A stretch of DNA of 64,000 nucleotides, taken from assembly GCF_004327285.1 (NCBI RefSeq), contig NZ_QJUI01000023.1, forward strand, positions 1 to 64,000, written 5' to 3'. The DNA is from Phytopseudomonas daroniae (lineage in GTDB: Bacteria > Pseudomonadota > Gammaproteobacteria > Pseudomonadales > Pseudomonadaceae). Positions 34,901 to 44,081 of the stretch are shown one piece after another; position 1 is the stretch's first letter, and every line of letters begins with the position of its first letter. A program made the translations under genes and the position numbers. Below the pieces are notes generated by a model. That model made no database searches. It worked only from the letters and a program-made list of their open reading frames with translations, and was not told the origin of the DNA.

Positions 34901-37101
34901 TCAATGGAGAAACCGATCGCCAGGTGGCGGGTGTCGAGCGCGCTGCCATCGAGGCCCTGGTGCGGGCCGAGCACGGCGATCCATTTTCGATTCTAGGGCC
35001 CCATGAACTGGCTCACGGCCTGACGATTCGCACCTATTTGCCCGGCGCCCTGGGTGTCGAGCTGATCCACGCGGTTACCGGCGAGGAGCTCGGCGCGCTG
35101 GAGCAGTCCAGTGTGCCAGGGCTGTTCAGCATTCGCGTGGAGCAGCGCATTCCCTATCGCTACCGCATCCACTGGAGTTCCGGTGTACAGGAAACCGAAG
35201 ACCCCTACGCCTTCGGCCAACTGCTCGGTGAGATGGATCTGTACCTGTTCGCCGAAGGCAACCACCGCGAGCTTGGCAAGAGCCTCGGCGCCCAATTGAC
35301 CACCCATGAAGGTGTGCAGGGCGTGCGCTTTTCCGTGTGGGCACCGAATGCCCGCCGGGTGTCGGTGGTCGGCGGTTTCAATGACTGGGATGGTCGTCGC
35401 CACCCGATGCGTCTGCGCCAGCCGAGCGGGGTCTGGGAATTGTTCATTCCGCGCCTCGCTGCGGGCGAAGTCTACAAGTACGAGATTCTCGGTCGTGACG
35501 GCCTGTTGCCGCTCAAGGCCGACCCCATGGCGCTGGCCAGCGAGCTGCCGCCGGCCACCGGTTCGGTGGTTTCCGCGCCGCTGGAGTTCGACTGGCGTGA
35601 CGGCGACTGGATGCAGCGCCGTCAGGCCCATCAGGGCTACCAGGCGCCCATGTCGATCTACGAAGTGCATGCTGGCTCATGGCGCCACGATGGTGATGAA
35701 GAGGGCCGCGTGCTGAGCTGGAAAGAGCTGGGCGAGCAGTTGATTCCCTATGTGCAGCAGTTGGGCTTCACCCATATCGAGCTGATGCCGATCATGGAGC
35801 ATCCCTTTGGTGGCTCCTGGGGTTACCAGTTGCTGTCGCAGTTCGCGCCCACAGCGCGCTATGGCAGCCCGGCGGATTTCGCCGCCTTCGTCGACGCTTG
35901 CCACCAGGCCGGCATCGGCGTGATTCTCGACTGGGTGCCGGCGCATTTCCCCACCGATGCTCACGGCCTGGGCCAGTTCGATGGCACCGCGTTGTACGAG
36001 TACGCGCACCCCTTCGAAGGCTTCCACCAGGATTGGGATACCTACATCTACAACCTCGGCCGCACCGAGGTGCATGGTTTCATGCTGGCCTCGGCGCTGC
36101 ACTGGCTGCGTGCCTATCATATCGATGGCCTGCGCGTGGATGCGGTGGCTTCGATGCTTTACCGCGACTATTCGCGCAAGGAAGGCGAGTGGATTCCCAA
36201 TCGTCATGGCGGGCGCGAGAATCTGGAGAGCATCGACTTCCTCCGTCATCTCAACGATGTGGTGACCCAGGAAGTGCCCGGTGCCCTGGTGATTGCCGAA
36301 GAGTCGACCGCCTGGCCCGGCGTCAGTCGGCCGGCTCAGGAGGGCGGCCTGGGGTTTGCCTACAAGTGGAACATGGGCTGGATGCACGACAGCCTCCAGT
36401 ACGTCGCCGAAGACCCGCTGCACCGTCAGCACCATCACCACCAGTTGACCTTCGGCCTGCTGTACGCCTTTTCCGAGCACTTCGTGCTGCCGATTTCCCA
36501 TGACGAAGTGGTGCACGGCAAGCGCTCGCTGCTCGACAAGATGCCCGGTGATCGTTGGCAGAAGTTTGCCAACCTGCGCCTGTACCTGAGCTTCATGTGG
36601 AGCCATCCGGGCAAGAAGCTGCTGTTCATGGGCTGCGAGTTCGGCCAGTGGCGCGAGTGGAACCACGACCATGAACTGGATTGGTACCTGCTGCGTTACG
36701 GCGAGCACAAGGGCGTGCAGCAACTGGTCAGCGACCTCAACGGTCTGTACCGCCACGAGCCTGCGCTGCACAGATTGGACGGCCAGGCCGAGGGCTTCGC
36801 CTGGCTGATCGGCGACGATGCCATCAACAGTGTGTTCGCCTGGCTGCGTCAGGATGAAAGCGGTGCACCACTCCTTGTGGTGCACAACTTCACGCCCGAG
36901 CCGCGCAATGGCTATCGCGTCGGCGTACCGAAGGAGGGGGCCTGGCACGTGCTGCTCAACAGCGATGCCGAGCGCTACGCCGGCTCGAATGCTGGCAGTC
37001 AAGGCGGGCTGCTGACCGAGGCACTCGCCAGCCATGGCCAGCCGCAGTCGTTGTTACTGGATCTGCCACCACTCGCCACGCTGGTGATCAAGCCGCAGTG
37101 A
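34897..37101 (+). CDS. glgB: 1,4-alpha-glucan branching enzyme
   Basis: A GH13_9 enzyme that introduces alpha-1,6 branches by moving a glucan segment. At 734 residues it carries two N-terminal beta domains (CBM48 near 120-230: [23 protein letters not shown]), the barrel and a C-terminal all-beta domain. D415 in [12 protein letters not shown] is the nucleophile and E468 in [10 protein letters not shown] the acid/base; [13 protein letters not shown] completes the site. Each is ten residues from the E. coli numbering, consistent with a slightly longer N terminus. The start overlaps the treS stop by four bases (ATGA), so it is coupled. Third gene of the GlgE unit. Confidence 0.97.
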   Translation: MINGETDRQVAGVERAAIEALVRAEHGDPFSILGPHELAHGLTIRTYLPGALGVELIHAVTGEELGALEQSSVPGLFSIRVEQRIPYRYRIHWSSGVQETEDPYAFGQLLGEMDLYLFAEGNHRELGKSLGAQLTTHEGVQGVRFSVWAPNARRVSVVGGFNDWDGRRHPMRLRQPSGVWELFIPRLAAGEVYKYEILGRDGLLPLKADPMALASELPPATGSVVSAPLEFDWRDGDWMQRRQAHQGYQAPMSIYEVHAGSWRHDGDEEGRVLSWKELGEQLIPYVQQLGFTHIELMPIMEHPFGGSWGYQLLSQFAPTARYGSPADFAAFVDACHQAGIGVILDWVPAHFPTDAHGLGQFDGTALYEYAHPFEGFHQDWDTYIYNLGRTEVHGFMLASALHWLRAYHIDGLRVDAVASMLYRDYSRKEGEWIPNRHGGRENLESIDFLRHLNDVVTQEVPGALVIAEESTAWPGVSRPAQEGGLGFAYKWNMGWMHDSLQYVAEDPLHRQHHHHQLTFGLLYAFSEHFVLPISHDEVVHGKRSLLDKMPGDRWQKFANLRLYLSFMWSHPGKKLLFMGCEFGQWREWNHDHELDWYLLRYGEHKGVQQLVSDLNGLYRHEPALHRLDGQAEGFAWLIGDDAINSVFAWLRQDESGAPLLVVHNFTPEPRNGYRVGVPKEGAWHVLLNSDAERYAGSNAGSQGGLLTEALASHGQPQSLLLDLPPLATLVIKPQ

Positions 37102-37160
37102 GGGCAGGAAGGATGGATCTAGAGGGCGATCCATCTTTCTTCGTGAAGCGCCATTCGCCT

Positions 37161-37221
37161 GGAAGGCCGTTTTCAACGGCTTTCCATGGGCTACCTGTTC
37201 TTGAAGGCTCAGGTGGCCCAT
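37161..37221 (+). other. Two adjacent hairpins downstream of glgB
   Basis: 37161-37185 pairs GGAAGGCCGTT with AACGGCTTTCC (one G-T wobble), and 37186-37221 pairs ATGGGCTACCTG with CAGGTGGCCCAT (one mismatch). They abut with no gap. Neither is followed by a T-tract, so they are not plain terminators; they may retard RNase attack on the glgE-treS-glgB message or be a REP-like pair. Confidence 0.5.
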
Positions 37222-37244
37222 GGCAACGCCAGGACGCTATGCCG

Positions 37245-37529
37245 TCAGACGTAGGGCTGACCGGAGAAACCGCGTGGCAGACGATGGGTACCCGGCAGCT
37301 CGGTGAGGTGCTGTTGCCAGGCGGAGCGCCAGTCAGTGCGAGGCTGATTACTCTTGGCCTGGCGAGCGGCACGACGGGCCGCATTGCGGGTGTCGCGACG
37401 GGCCTGTTGGTAGACTTCGGTGTTGCGGCAGTTGCGGCACTTGACCCGATTCAGCTCTTTGCTGGAGGTGACGTTTTCGCCGTGGGTGCCACAGGCCAGG
37501 TGACCATTGGTCTTGTAATGGGTAACCAT
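37245..37529 (-). CDS. Small basic protein with Cys-rich N terminus
   Basis: A 94-residue protein. The N-terminal half NGHLACGTHGENVTSSKELNRVKCRNCRNTEVY contains C-x-x-H, then CxxC, an arrangement that could bind one zinc as a ribbon. The second half is Arg/Ala-rich (QQARRDTRNAARRAARQAKSNQPRTDWRSAW). It begins with a strong AAGGAG site. A hairpin GGCCTGA/TCAGGCC (37585-37602) sits in its 5' region. I do not recognise a family; a nucleic-acid-binding role would fit the charge. It lies between glgB and a divergent lipoprotein gene. Confidence 0.72.
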   Translation of the reverse strand: MVTHYKTNGHLACGTHGENVTSSKELNRVKCRNCRNTEVYQQARRDTRNAARRAARQAKSNQPRTDWRSAWQQHLTELPGTHRLPRGFSGQPYV

Positions 37530-37703
37530 GGGTGGATCTCCTTACACATGTCGATCCTGGAGCGAAACTTGCTCCGTGTCCGCAGGCCTGATGATTCAGG
37601 CCGTAGGTGTTTGGTAGACCGTTACGCCTGTGCCTCGGTTCGAACTGCTTTTCCGCCGCACATGGGTCAATGCCCGTCACCGCGGTAAGGCGGATCAATA
37701 TCT

Positions 37704-37812
37704 GTAGGGTGGATCGGGGCGCGCAGCCTGGCGAAGCGTAATCCGTCGTTTTACCGTGAACGGTTTTGTCGCTTCATTCGGCGGATTACGCCTTCGGCTA
37801 ATACGCCCTACG
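37704..37812. repeat. GTAGGGTGGA repeat, diverged copy e
   Basis: Starts GTAGGGTGGATCGGGGCGCGCAG and ends AATACGCCCTACGG, retaining the terminal inverted pair, with an internal GCGTAATCCG/CGGATTACGC stem. The centre is unrelated to copies a-c. It lies in the 509-bp gap between the Cys-rich gene and the DUF1615 gene; the bases around it show nothing else besides a 7-bp hairpin at 37585-37602. Confidence 0.7.
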
Positions 37813-38038
37813 GCCTGAATGGTCATGGTTCATGCGCCTATCTGAAGGATGTTCTCACGCGCCTGCCGACGCAGAGGGCGAGTGAGATCGAGCAGTTGTT
37901 ACCACATAGGTGGCGGCTGGCTTGATCACACAAGGCGTGACGCCCGGACGCATACCTCCGAGCCTGGCGAAATTATCGCGGATAGGCTGCGTGCTGGCGT
38001 TGTCTCACCAAGGTTGTATCTATCTGAGGATGTTCCTG

Positions 38039-39130
38039 GTGAAGCCATTGTTCCTGCGTACGCCTTGTGCGCTGTTGATCCTGCTGCTGGCTGGCTGTTC
38101 CAGCCGTGGGCCGCAGGTACCGGCGCCGAAACCGGCCGAGGTGCGCGCGCAGATCGTCCGGCTGTTGCCAGCACAGACAGCGGATCGTCAGGGGTGGGCG
38201 GCCGATATCTATGCCGCGTTCGCCGCCCAGGACATTCCGCCGACCACCGAGAACATCTGCGCCGTGCTGGCGGTGACGGAGCAGGAGTCGGCTTTCCAGG
38301 CCGACCCGCAGGTGCCGGGCCTGGCGAAGATCGCCCGGGCGGAAATCGACCGCCGTGCAGCCAGCCTGCATATTCCGCGCATGCTGGTGAATGCCGCGCT
38401 GAACATCGAATCGCCCACTGGCAAGACCTATCAGCAACGCCTGGACAGCGTGCGCACGGAAAAACAACTGAGCGCCATCTTCGATGACTTCACCGGCATG
38501 GTGCCTCTCGGTCGGCAATTGTTCGGCACCCTCAATCCGGTGCGTACCGGTGGGCCGATGCAGGTCAGCATCGCCTTCGCCCAGGCGAATGCCGAGGGTT
38601 ATCCCTATCCGCCCGACGGCTCGATTCGCCGCGAGGTATTCAGCCGCCGCGGTGGCATGTATTTCGGCATCGCACACCTGCTGGGTTATCCAGCCAATTA
38701 CCCGAAACCTCTGTACCGTTTCGCCGACTTCAACGCCGGCTGGTACGCCAGCCGCAATGCCGCCTTCCAGCATGCGGTCACCACCGCCTCGGGCATCCCG
38801 CTGGCGCTGGATGGCGACCTGATCATCCACGGCAGCAGCAAGGCCGGTTCCACCGAACTGGCCGTGCGCTCCCTGGGCAACCGCCTGAACATGAGCGATA
38901 GGGCGATCCGTCGGGCGCTGGAGCAGGGCAACAGCCTGGACTTCGAGTCGAGCCGTCTGTACGAACGGGTTTTCGCCCTGGCAGAAGACGCCGAAGGCAA
39001 GCCATTGCCGCGGGCCGTGCTACCAGGGATCGTGCTGAAAAGCCCGAAGATCACCCGGCGCCTGACCACCGCCTGGTTCGCCGAGCGTGTCGACAGCCGC
39101 CATCAGCGGTGTATGGCGCGGGCCAGGTAA
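38039..39130 (+). CDS. DUF1615 family lipoprotein
   Basis: A 363-residue predicted lipoprotein: KPLFLRTPCALLILLLAGCSS is a type II signal peptide with lipobox LAGC. The mature part (VRAQIVRLLPAQTADRQGWAADIYAAFAAQDIPPTTENICAVLAVTEQESAFQADP...) is the DUF1615 domain, whose E-S-x-F region resembles a lytic transglycosylase-like core; activity is inferred only from that likeness. The start is GTG 38039, with GAGG at 38026-38029 placed nine bases ahead. ATG 38030 is in frame but abuts the site, and it would give a poor signal peptide. No partner genes nearby suggest a pathway. Confidence 0.85.
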   Translation: MKPLFLRTPCALLILLLAGCSSRGPQVPAPKPAEVRAQIVRLLPAQTADRQGWAADIYAAFAAQDIPPTTENICAVLAVTEQESAFQADPQVPGLAKIARAEIDRRAASLHIPRMLVNAALNIESPTGKTYQQRLDSVRTEKQLSAIFDDFTGMVPLGRQLFGTLNPVRTGGPMQVSIAFAQANAEGYPYPPDGSIRREVFSRRGGMYFGIAHLLGYPANYPKPLYRFADFNAGWYASRNAAFQHAVTTASGIPLALDGDLIIHGSSKAGSTELAVRSLGNRLNMSDRAIRRALEQGNSLDFESSRLYERVFALAEDAEGKPLPRAVLPGIVLKSPKITRRLTTAWFAERVDSRHQRCMARAR

Positions 39131-39210
39131 AGGACTGCACAAAACTTCCAGAATAAGCGCGGCGGCTCGGTTAGCATGGAAGTTCCACAGAACGTGGCGC
39201 TGGAGCAGGC

Positions 39211-40050
39211 ATGAGCGCACAGAGCTGGGTCGATCTGGCCCAGGACGAAGACACCGGTATCGAGACCATCCGCGCGCATTTTCGCGGACACGCCTACGAT
39301 CCTCACTGGCACGACGCCTATCTGGTCGGTTTTACCGAGCAGGGCGTGCAGCAGTTCCATTGCCGCAAGCAACTGAACAGCAGCCTGGCCGGTCAGGTGT
39401 TTCTGCTCGAGCCCGGTGAGCTGCATGATGGCCATGCGCCGGAACCGGAAGGCTTCACCTATTCCATGCTGTACCTGGATGCCCAGTGGCTGGAGCGCGA
39501 GTTGCGCAGCCTGTTCGAACAGGCGCCCGCCGACTGCCTGCCGGGGTTCAGTGCGACCCTGGCCAGTGAGCCGCGCCTGCTGGCGGCTGTCGGCGAGGCC
39601 TTTGGCGCCCTGCATCGCCAGGAGATGCGCATGGTCAGGCAGGGTGCACTCGACGGCCTGCTGACTCGCCTGACCGAACAACTGCACTGGCGTCGACGAC
39701 TCGATCCGGATCCGCGTCTGCCACTGGTGGCGCAACGGGCGCGGGATTTCCTGCATGATCAGCACACCCGCGATATTGGCCTCGATGACCTGGCCGCTGC
39801 CTGCGGTGTCGATCGCTTTCGCCTGAGCCGCGCCTTCAAGGCAGCGTTCGGCCTGGCGCCGCACGCTTACCTGGTGCAATTGCGCCTGGCGCGAGCCCGA
39901 CATCTGCTGGCCCGTGGCGAGCCACCGGTGCAGGTCGCGGCGATCCTCGGTTTCGCTGACCAGAGCCACCTTGGCCGCTGGTTCCGGCGCGCTTACGGCA
40001 TGACCCCCGCCCATTACCAGCGCCGCTGCTCAAACCTTCCAGACGCCTGA
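39211..40050 (+). CDS. AraC family regulator with N-terminal cupin
   Basis: A 279-residue activator. The first 150 residues are an AraC-type cupin (IETIRAHFRGHAYDPHWHDAYLVGFTEQGVQQFHCRKQ, with HDAY and FLLEPGELHDGHAP), the C-terminal 100 hold the double helix-turn-helix (IGLDDLAAACGVDRFRLSRAFKAAFGLAPHAYLVQLRLARARHLL and VAAILGFADQSHLGRWFRRAYGMTPAHYQR). The pattern is that of regulators sitting next to LysE exporters in pseudomonads. LysE follows 47 bp downstream on the same strand. Its effector is probably an amino acid or amine. GGAG is the ribosome site. Confidence 0.92.
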   Translation: MSAQSWVDLAQDEDTGIETIRAHFRGHAYDPHWHDAYLVGFTEQGVQQFHCRKQLNSSLAGQVFLLEPGELHDGHAPEPEGFTYSMLYLDAQWLERELRSLFEQAPADCLPGFSATLASEPRLLAAVGEAFGALHRQEMRMVRQGALDGLLTRLTEQLHWRRRLDPDPRLPLVAQRARDFLHDQHTRDIGLDDLAAACGVDRFRLSRAFKAAFGLAPHAYLVQLRLARARHLLARGEPPVQVAAILGFADQSHLGRWFRRAYGMTPAHYQRRCSNLPDA

Positions 40051-40097
40051 CTCTGCTCGACTCATCATCAGCTTTCGGTTTGTTCTGGAGCGGGTCG

Positions 40098-40703
40098 ATG
40101 AGTCAGTTGTTGCCTTTCATGCTGTTCGCTTTCGTCGCGTCCATCACGCCGGGGCCGACCAATGTGCTGGTGCTCGGTAGCAGTGCCCGCTACGGCGTGG
40201 CGGCGACCTTGCCGCTGGTGCTGGGTGCCTGTTTCGGTGCGGCGGCTATCGTGGTAGCGGTGGGGCTTGGCCTGGGCGAGCTGCTGCAACAACATCCGCG
40301 CCTGCAGTGGGCGATGGCCTGGTTCGGCGTGCTGTGGCTGAGCTACCTGGCGTGGCGGATCTTCACCAGCCCGCCTGCTGCACTGGATGGCTCGGATGTA
40401 CAGCGTGGCGAGCACCGGCTCGGGCTGTTCGCCGGTGCGGCGCTGCAACTGGTCAACCCCAAGACCTGGATGATGGCCCTGGCGGTGGTCAGCATTTTCG
40501 CCACGCCCGGCCCCGGGCAGGCCATGCGGGTGAGCCTGCTGGCGGCGATCTTCCTGGCGATTTCGCTACCCTGTCTGGGTTGCTGGGCATTGCTGGGGCG
40601 CGGTGCTGCCAGGGTGTTCACGTCAGCGCGGGCCATGACCCGTTTCAATCAGGCCATGGCGTTGCTGTTGCTGCTTTCGGCCTGGCTCGGCGCGCCGCTG
40701 TAA
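40098..40703 (+). CDS. LysE/RhtB family amino-acid exporter
   Basis: A 201-residue inner-membrane exporter with five or six hydrophobic segments. The N-terminal SITPGPTNVLVLGSSARYGV is the LysE-family signature, and LQLVNPKTWMMALAVVSIF the middle one. It removes amino acids or derivatives such as homoserine and threonine; the exact substrate cannot be told. ATG 40098 follows CTGGAGCGGG; a start six codons upstream is less likely. It is probably controlled by the AraC gene upstream. Confidence 0.9.
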   Translation: MSQLLPFMLFAFVASITPGPTNVLVLGSSARYGVAATLPLVLGACFGAAAIVVAVGLGLGELLQQHPRLQWAMAWFGVLWLSYLAWRIFTSPPAALDGSDVQRGEHRLGLFAGAALQLVNPKTWMMALAVVSIFATPGPGQAMRVSLLAAIFLAISLPCLGCWALLGRGAARVFTSARAMTRFNQAMALLLLLSAWLGAPL

Positions 40704-40765
40704 TCCCATCGCCCGCAAGGCTAGGCGCCCCCGCAGCTCCTACATGACGGTGGGTAACGCAATCC

Positions 40766-40858
40766 TGTAGGAGCGGCGACCTCGCCGCGAATGCTGGCGG
40801 TGATGCGGAGAGTGCGGGATGGCTGCAATCGCATCGCCCCGAGGTCGGGGCTCCTACC
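40766..40858. repeat. Pair of REP elements in inverted orientation (REPIN-like)
   Basis: Left arm TGTAGGAGCGGCGACCTCGC (from 40766) forms the hairpin GCGGCGA/TCGCCGC (40773-40788); the right arm, read in reverse, is GGTAGGAGCCCCGACCTCGG with GCCCCGA/TCGGGGC (40836-40851). GTAGGAGC plus a GC hairpin is a Pseudomonas REP signature. The pair is separated by 44 bases. The right arm supplies the TAG stop codon of the GNAT gene (40854-40856). A third partial arm (CAGCTCCTACA) is near 40733. Confidence 0.8.
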
Positions 40859-41531
40859 GGGTGCGCAGTTCTTCCAGGCGCTGACGCTGATTGCCCTGCT
40901 CGTCGAAATTGTCGGGTGACAGCCAGCGTTGCAGAGCGTTGCGGCACCGCGGCCATTCGCTGTCGATGATCGAGAACCAGGCGGTATCGCGGTTCTGTCC
41001 CTTGATCACGGCGTGCTGGCGGAACAGGCCCTCCTGAACGAAACCCAGGCGTTCGGCGGCGCGTCGCGAACGCTGGTTGCGAGCGTTGCACTTCCACTCC
41101 AGGCGCCGATTGCCGAGGTTGTCCATTGCCAGGCTCATCAACAGCCAGATCGCCTCGGTGGAGGCGGGCGAGCGCTGCATGGCACGGCCAAAGGCGATAT
41201 GGCCAATCTCGATACAACCGTCATTCACGGCGATGCGCAGGAAACTGAGCAGGCCCACGACGCGTTGCGTGGCGTTGTCCCGTACGGCGAAGAACAGTGG
41301 ATCGCTGCTGGCCTGATTGGCCGCCAGCCAGGCATCGAACGGTGCACGTTCGGCGAACGGGCCGTAGGGCAGGTAATCCCACAAGGATGGGTCGCTGTCC
41401 GCACCCTGCAGTGCATGCCAGAGATCATCGCCATGGCGCGCGGCATCCAGTGGTTCCAGGCGCACGTAGCGGCCATCGATGGCCGCGCGGGGCGGTGTCG
41501 AGACGGGTTTCCAGTCGAGCAGGGTGGTCAT
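40854..41531 (-). CDS. GNAT acetyltransferase (RimJ/RimL type)
   Basis: A 225-residue acetyl-CoA-dependent N-acetyltransferase: VRLEPLDAARHGDDLWHALQ at the start, then the GNAT core with RVVGLLSFLRIAVNDGCIEIGHIAFGRAMQRSPASTEAIWLLMSLA and NLGNRRLEWKCNARNQRSRRAAERLGFVQEG, the acetyl-CoA-binding R/Q-x-x-G/A part. The RxxE and A-x-R-L-G-F motif place it with RimJ/RimL-like proteins that acetylate protein N termini or small amines. Its substrate is unknown. Its stop codon is embedded in a REP element. It is followed upstream by a PaiB-like gene on the same strand (38-bp gap). Confidence 0.88.
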   Translation of the reverse strand: MTTLLDWKPVSTPPRAAIDGRYVRLEPLDAARHGDDLWHALQGADSDPSLWDYLPYGPFAERAPFDAWLAANQASSDPLFFAVRDNATQRVVGLLSFLRIAVNDGCIEIGHIAFGRAMQRSPASTEAIWLLMSLAMDNLGNRRLEWKCNARNQRSRRAAERLGFVQEGLFRQHAVIKGQNRDTAWFSIIDSEWPRCRNALQRWLSPDNFDEQGNQRQRLEELRTR

Positions 41532-41569
41532 GGTGCACCTCGGGATGTACGCGGTTTGTATTGTGCTGC

Positions 41570-42196
41570 TCAGGGATTCATGCGTTGCGCCAGGGCGCGG
41601 TCGCGATAGTCGCTGCTGGCGCTGAGGCCGTCATGTACGCCCTGGCGATCCGCCTCGCTGCGGTTCTGGCCAAGCTTCCATTTGCCTTCCAGGCGCTCGA
41701 TGGGCAGGGCGAAGCCGACGATGGCGCGTAACATGCCGGCGATGTAATCCTGTGGCGCATCGCCTGGCGCCCAGGGTTGCGGGCGCGGGTCTTCGTGGCG
41801 TGCGGTCAGTTCGTCGAGCAGGCTCAGCAGGCGCTCGGCATCGTCGAATACTTCAGCGCGACCATAGGCGTGCACGGCAATGTAATTCCAGGTCGGCACC
41901 ACCTTGCCGTGCTCGGCCTTGGCCGGGTACCAGGACGGACTGACATAGGCATCGGCGCTATTGAAGATCACCAGCGCCTCGCCGCCTTCGGCCAGCACCC
42001 GCCAGTGTGGATTGGCCCGCGCCAGGTGGCCGTACAACGTGCCATAGGGGCCTTCTTCGGGGCGCAGCAGCAAGGGCAGGTGGCTGGCTTGCAGGCCGTT
42101 TTCGCCATGGCTGATCAGGGTGGCCAGGCGGCAATCGGCGATCTCCCGGTGCAGGGCAGCGAGGTCGTTCTGGCGGAAAGCGGAGGGCACGTACAT
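41570..42196 (-). CDS. PaiB-like FMN-binding negative transcriptional regulator family protein
   Basis: A 208-residue split-barrel flavin-fold protein: MYVPSAFRQNDLAALHREIADCRLATLISHGENGLQASHLPLLL, then AYVSPSWYPAKAEHGKVVPTWNYIAVHAYGRAEVF, and PIERLEGKWKLGQNRSEADRQGV at the end, all PaiB signatures. PaiB in Bacillus lowers protease expression; in other bacteria the family may bind FMN or haem, role uncertain. Start 42196. It is divergent from the MocR gene across 90 bp, an arrangement I recall as common in pseudomonads, so the MocR may regulate it. The ATTGG/CCAAT motifs lie in the gap. Confidence 0.88.
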   Translation of the reverse strand: MYVPSAFRQNDLAALHREIADCRLATLISHGENGLQASHLPLLLRPEEGPYGTLYGHLARANPHWRVLAEGGEALVIFNSADAYVSPSWYPAKAEHGKVVPTWNYIAVHAYGRAEVFDDAERLLSLLDELTARHEDPRPQPWAPGDAPQDYIAGMLRAIVGFALPIERLEGKWKLGQNRSEADRQGVHDGLSASSDYRDRALAQRMNP

Positions 42197-42286
42197 GGCT
42201 CGTTCCAATGAGAGGACGAGCTCATGCTAGAACTGCTATTGGTCTGTTGTAAGATCCATTTTCTGTGACTTTAATGGGGCCAATTC

Positions 42287-43843
42287 ATGGCGTCTTCAGC
42301 ACTCTTGCCGGTCGATCTGTCGGGCCTGCGTCTGCAGCCTGGCAGGGGATTGGCTCGTCAGCTCTACCAGGCTCTGCGCGAACGCATGCTCGATGGTCGC
42401 TTGCCCGGTGGCACACGTTTGCCAGCCAGCCGGCAGTTGGCCGAGCGTCTGGGCGTGTCACGCAATACCGTGAACCGTGCGCTGGATCAGCTCTACGCCG
42501 AGGGCTACGTGCAGGGGCGCGTCGGTGATGGCACCTATGTGGCCGATATCGCCGCGGTGGCAGAGGCGCCAGTTGCCGAAACGCCTGGCACCGCTACGAG
42601 TGCCGCGCTGCAGTTGCTTGACGAGCACCACCTGCCGTCGCCGTTGCCGGGGGCGCCACGGGCTTTTCGCGTCGGCGTGCCGGCCTTCGATCTGTTTCCG
42701 TTCGAGACCTGGGCGCGGCTCTCGGCGCGTTTCTGGCGCAGGCCATCGCCGGCGCGGCTGGGCTACGGCGATCCGGCTGGCGACCCGCAATTGCGCGAAT
42801 TGATCGCTGCCTACCTGCGCAGTAGCCGTGGGCTGCAGTGCGATCCGGCGCAGATCATCGTTACCTGCGGTGCGCAGCAGGCAATCAGTCTGTGCGCGCA
42901 ACTGCTGATCGGGCCGGGCGACCCGGTGGCCGTCGAAGACCCGGGTTACCGTGCCGCCGCCCATGCCTTCACCGTTGCCGGTGCACGGTTGCGGGGTATT
43001 GCCATCGATGCCGACGGCTTGGATGTCGCGGCGCTGGAGCGGGCAGGGGCCTGCCGACTGGTCTATGTCACGCCTTCGCACCAGTATCCGACCGGAGTAA
43101 CGCTGTCGCTGTCCAGGCGCCTGGCGCTGCTCGACTGGGCTGAGCGCAACGAGGCCTGGATCATCGAAGACGATTACGACGGCGAGTACCGCTACAGCGG
43201 CACGCCCCTGGCGCCGCTGGCCGCCTTGGATCGCGCGCAGCGCGTTCTCTACGTCGGCACCTTCTGCAAGATCGCTTTTCCGGCCCTGCGCCTCGGCTAT
43301 CTGGTACTGCCGCCCAGGCTGGCCCGTGCCTTCGCCCGCCGTCGCGCCGTGGATATGCGCCATTGCGAAATCGGCACCCAAGCGGTGATGGCCGAGTTCA
43401 TCGCCGCCGGGCATTTCCAGCGGCATATCCGCCGCATGCGCAATGCCGCCCGCGCGCGCCGCGATGCCTTGCTTGCAGGCTGGCCATGGGCCGTGCCGGG
43501 CTGCGCGTCGCTGCCCGAAGTACAGGCAGGTCTGCATGTGAGCGTGCGTTGCGAAAGCCTGGCGCGCGAGCGCGAGCTGGTTGCCGGGGCCGCCGCCGTT
43601 GGCGTCGAGATCAATCCACTCAGCGCCTACTGGCTGCCCGACAGTAATACGCCGCAGAATGAGCGTGCCGGCCTGGTACTCGGCTTTGCGGCGGTGCCGG
43701 AAAAGGATATCGATGATGCGCTGCAAGCCTTGCGCGGCGCTTGGAATCTCCCTAGCCACCAAGCCATTCACGCCGAGGCTGGCTGGCAAACAACCGCTAC
43801 GCCGTCGAAGCGCACTTCGGGCGGACACCGCGATGATCGATGA
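42287..43843 (+). CDS. MocR/PdxR family GntR regulator with aminotransferase-like domain
   Basis: A 518-residue chimera: an N-terminal GntR winged helix (residues about 20-85, [63 protein letters not shown]) and a fold-type I aminotransferase domain that would sense PLP or an amino compound. The PLP lysine is visible in [16 protein letters not shown], with [10 protein letters not shown] before it. The gap to the divergent PaiB-like gene holds ATTGGTC (42238-42244) and GGCCAAT (42278-42284), an imperfect inverted pair that may be an operator. GGGG precedes the ATG. The effector is unknown. Confidence 0.93.
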   Translation: MASSALLPVDLSGLRLQPGRGLARQLYQALRERMLDGRLPGGTRLPASRQLAERLGVSRNTVNRALDQLYAEGYVQGRVGDGTYVADIAAVAEAPVAETPGTATSAALQLLDEHHLPSPLPGAPRAFRVGVPAFDLFPFETWARLSARFWRRPSPARLGYGDPAGDPQLRELIAAYLRSSRGLQCDPAQIIVTCGAQQAISLCAQLLIGPGDPVAVEDPGYRAAAHAFTVAGARLRGIAIDADGLDVAALERAGACRLVYVTPSHQYPTGVTLSLSRRLALLDWAERNEAWIIEDDYDGEYRYSGTPLAPLAALDRAQRVLYVGTFCKIAFPALRLGYLVLPPRLARAFARRRAVDMRHCEIGTQAVMAEFIAAGHFQRHIRRMRNAARARRDALLAGWPWAVPGCASLPEVQAGLHVSVRCESLARERELVAGAAAVGVEINPLSAYWLPDSNTPQNERAGLVLGFAAVPEKDIDDALQALRGAWNLPSHQAIHAEAGWQTTATPSKRTSGGHRDDR

Positions 43844-43880
43844 AAAGAGCGGCGCAGACACAACCGGCGAAACTGCTCCA

Positions 43881-44044
43881 GTGGATCGGGCGCGTAGCTG
43901 ACGCTCTTTTCATCCACCATCGCGATTGCAGAGCGGTGGACGGGGCGGGCCGCGCAGGTGAAGTGTCGTCCACCCAACGAACTGCTGCCGATCATACGGA
44001 TACGGGTTCCTGTTTGCCGACTAAGCAAAGATCGTGAGCAGCTT
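43881..44044. repeat. Composite repeat: diverged GTAGGGTGGA copy d plus shared flank
   Basis: 43881-43978 contains GACGCTCTTTTCATCCACC, GAGCGGTGGACGG and GTCGTCCACCCAAC, the same internal and right-hand parts as copies a and b, with the left end degraded (GTGGATCGGGCG). 43978-44044 (GATCATACGGATACGGG...GATCGTGAGCAG) is the inverted match of the flank at 12275-12345. A broken part of the core (GATGAAAAGAGCG) also occurs at 43840. It follows the MocR gene. Confidence 0.68.
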
Positions 44045-44081
44045 TTAAGATAGGCACCCACCCGAGCATGAGGAAACACCG

